DNA of 7,701 bases from a bacterium (lineage in GTDB: Bacteria; SM23-81; DAOVCL01), in the NCBI GenBank assembly GCA_029932675.1, contig JAOZPP010000093.1, positions 1 through 7,701 of the forward strand, in the 5' to 3' direction. This document shows, piece by piece, positions 6,672 to 7,701 of this stretch. The notes beneath the pieces are model-generated. The model was not told the origin of the DNA, ran no database searches, and was given only the letters and a program-made list of their open reading frames with translations. Each line of letters starts with the position of its first letter. The stretch's first letter is position 1. The position numbers were made by a program, and so were the translations under genes.

Positions 6672-7539
6672 TCTGTAGCTGCTCCCTAACCTTTTCCAAC
6701 TCCTCCTTTATCTCCACAACCTTTTGTGAGATGGCAGCATCTAAAGCCTTGGCTCCCATAGTGTTTGCTTCCCTGTTCATCTCCTGTAAAAGAAAAGTAA
6801 GCTTTCTTCCCACTACTCCCCCCCTTTCGGAGATCTCCACAAACCCTTCGATATGGCTCTTCAACCGCACGCACTCCTCGGTAATGTCGGTTCGCTCAGC
6901 AAATATGGTAACCTCCTGGGCCAACCTCTCCTCATCAACCTGAGCCTGGGTGAGAAGGTTCTCTATCTTTGTCCTTAAGACCTCCCGATGTCTTTCCACC
7001 ACCTTCGGGGCCTCGCCCTCCACCCACTCCTCCAGTTGGCGAAGCCTATCCATCCTCTCCAAGATATCCTTGGTAAGCCTCTCCCCTTCCACTCCCCGCA
7101 TCTTCTTCAACTCAGAAAGGGCAGCCAACGTAGCCCTTTCTACGGTGGGCCAAATTCGCTCCACATCCGGTTCATCAGGTTCCTTCTTCAGGAGGTCGGG
7201 AAACCCAATGAGGTGATTTAGGCCTATCTTCTCCTGGATTTTAAACTTGTTTTTCAACTCCTCTAAGAGGTTATAGTATGCCTCAGTGGCTTCCTCATTC
7301 AATTTTAATGAGGAGAAGGGCTCCTCAGTTCCCGCCCAAGTTAAAAGATAATAAACCTTTCCCCGGGAGAGATTTCTCCTCAACACCTCCTTTATCCTAT
7401 CCTCTAAGAAATTCAAGGACCTAGGCAACTTAAGTTGGAGGTCTAAGAAACGGTTGTTTACCGATCTTATCTCCACCACCGCCTTTTCCCCTTCTATCTC
7501 CTCAGCTCCTCTACCATATCCGGTCATACTGGAAAGCAT
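6661..7539 (-). CDS. yicC: YicC/YloC family endoribonuclease
   Basis: YicC of E. coli and YloC of B. subtilis are reported endoribonucleases; the E. coli protein affects turnover of the small RNA RyhB. From the ATG at 7539 the protein has 292 residues, the normal family length. It starts with the hallmark MTGYGRG (5-11), followed by VNNRFLD (27-33) and LSRGKV (57-62) in the N-terminal YicC domain. A long helical, charged middle follows. The C-terminal DUF1732 domain holds FAERTDITEE (213-222), RLKSH (225-229) and LTFLLQEMNREANTMGAKA (247-265). The frame is open to a TTG at 7560, but that codon overlaps the likely -10 element. The ATG has GGGAGGAG upstream, so 7539 is the better start. First gene of the run. 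Confidence 0.94.
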   Translation of the reverse strand: MLSSMTGYGRGAEEIEGEKAVVEIRSVNNRFLDLQLKLPRSLNFLEDRIKEVLRRNLSRGKVYYLLTWAGTEEPFSSLKLNEEATEAYYNLLEELKNKFKIQEKIGLNHLIGFPDLLKKEPDEPDVERIWPTVERATLAALSELKKMRGVEGERLTKDILERMDRLRQLEEWVEGEAPKVVERHREVLRTKIENLLTQAQVDEERLAQEVTIFAERTDITEECVRLKSHIEGFVEISERGGVVGRKLTFLLQEMNREANTMGAKALDAAISQKVVEIKEELEKVREQLQNVE

Positions 7540-7543
7540 CTTA

Positions 7544-7558
7544 CTCCTCCCTCCCCCC
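7544..7558 (-). promoter_or_regulatory. G-rich ribosome binding site of yicC
   Basis: On the minus strand, six G, A, three G, A, GG, A and G lead up to the ATG at 7539. The AGGAG at 7544-7548 or the GGGAGG at 7546-7551 gives a 4-6 base spacer. Together with the promoter it would make a leader of only about 14 bases. It settles the yicC start. Confidence 0.7.
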
Positions 7559-7559
7559 A

Positions 7560-7588
7560 AAAATAGTCACCTCCCCCCCTTTTGTCAA
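7560..7588 (-). promoter_or_regulatory. Sigma70-type promoter of the yicC operon
   Basis: A perfect -35 TTGACA (7583-7588) is followed after 17 bases by TATTTT (7560-7565), a 4/6 match to TATAAT. Transcription would begin near 7553. The spacer contains seven consecutive G (7573-7579), which is unusual. No other convincing promoter was seen before the downstream genes, so the eight-gene run may depend on this one. Confidence 0.6.
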
Positions 7589-7701
7589 GAAAATGTTCAA
7601 ACTTTAACTGAATGTCCCCCATTTTTGGTCACTCAAGGGCCAAGCGTAGTTGATAAGGATTTGAAGAAGGGAAGACAGTTTTACCATACAATTTTGACCA
7701 C

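Noticed and set aside
1-7701. CRISPR arrays, tRNA genes, prophage or defence genes.
   Set aside because: No regularly spaced repeats, no tRNA T-loop with cloverleaf pairing, and no gene beyond the housekeeping set was seen. The Xer recombinase matches the chromosomal dif type by length and context, not a phage integrase.

Overview
This window looks like a chromosomal housekeeping segment from an uncultured or poorly known anaerobic bacterium, probably Firmicutes-like or a candidate phylum. The evidence is a RemA/DUF370 gene, an HslUV protease with a short HslV propeptide, a YicC-RemA-Gmk-RpoZ block and a TopA-XerC-HslV-HslU block. The coding strand is purine-rich, with many AGA/AGG arginine and ATA isoleucine codons, which is common in thermophilic or deep-branching lineages. 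That is a hint only. Lineage cannot be fixed from this sequence alone.

All convincing genes lie on the minus strand and read from right to left. From about 7588 down to 637 there is one tight run of eight genes: yicC, remA-like, gmk, rpoZ, topA, xerC/D-type recombinase, hslV and hslU. Every junction is an overlap or a gap of about ten bases or less, so the run probably forms one operon with translational coupling. A perfect TTGACA -35 element with a 17-base spacer sits just upstream of yicC and is the only good promoter seen. Several apparent long reading frames begin too early, and this annotation moves the starts of yicC, rpoZ, topA, xerC and hslU downstream.

Between hslU and the last gene (a small DUF1232/YkvA-like membrane protein, 69-371) lies a 265-base non-coding stretch (372-636). 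It holds an unusually dense set of inverted repeats: a long stem closing a three-way junction, a separate hairpin and a possible pseudoknot with a competing helix. It matches no RNA family I can name and is the most interesting object in the window. The left edge carries a plus-strand intrinsic terminator for a gene outside the window. The right edge (7589-7701) is non-coding and unassigned.

Functionally the run joins RNA turnover (YicC), a matrix or osmotic regulator homologue (RemA), GMP phosphorylation (Gmk), the RNA polymerase omega subunit (RpoZ), DNA relaxation (TopA), chromosome dimer resolution (Xer) and ATP-dependent proteolysis (HslUV). These are core functions that are often clustered but not mechanistically linked.
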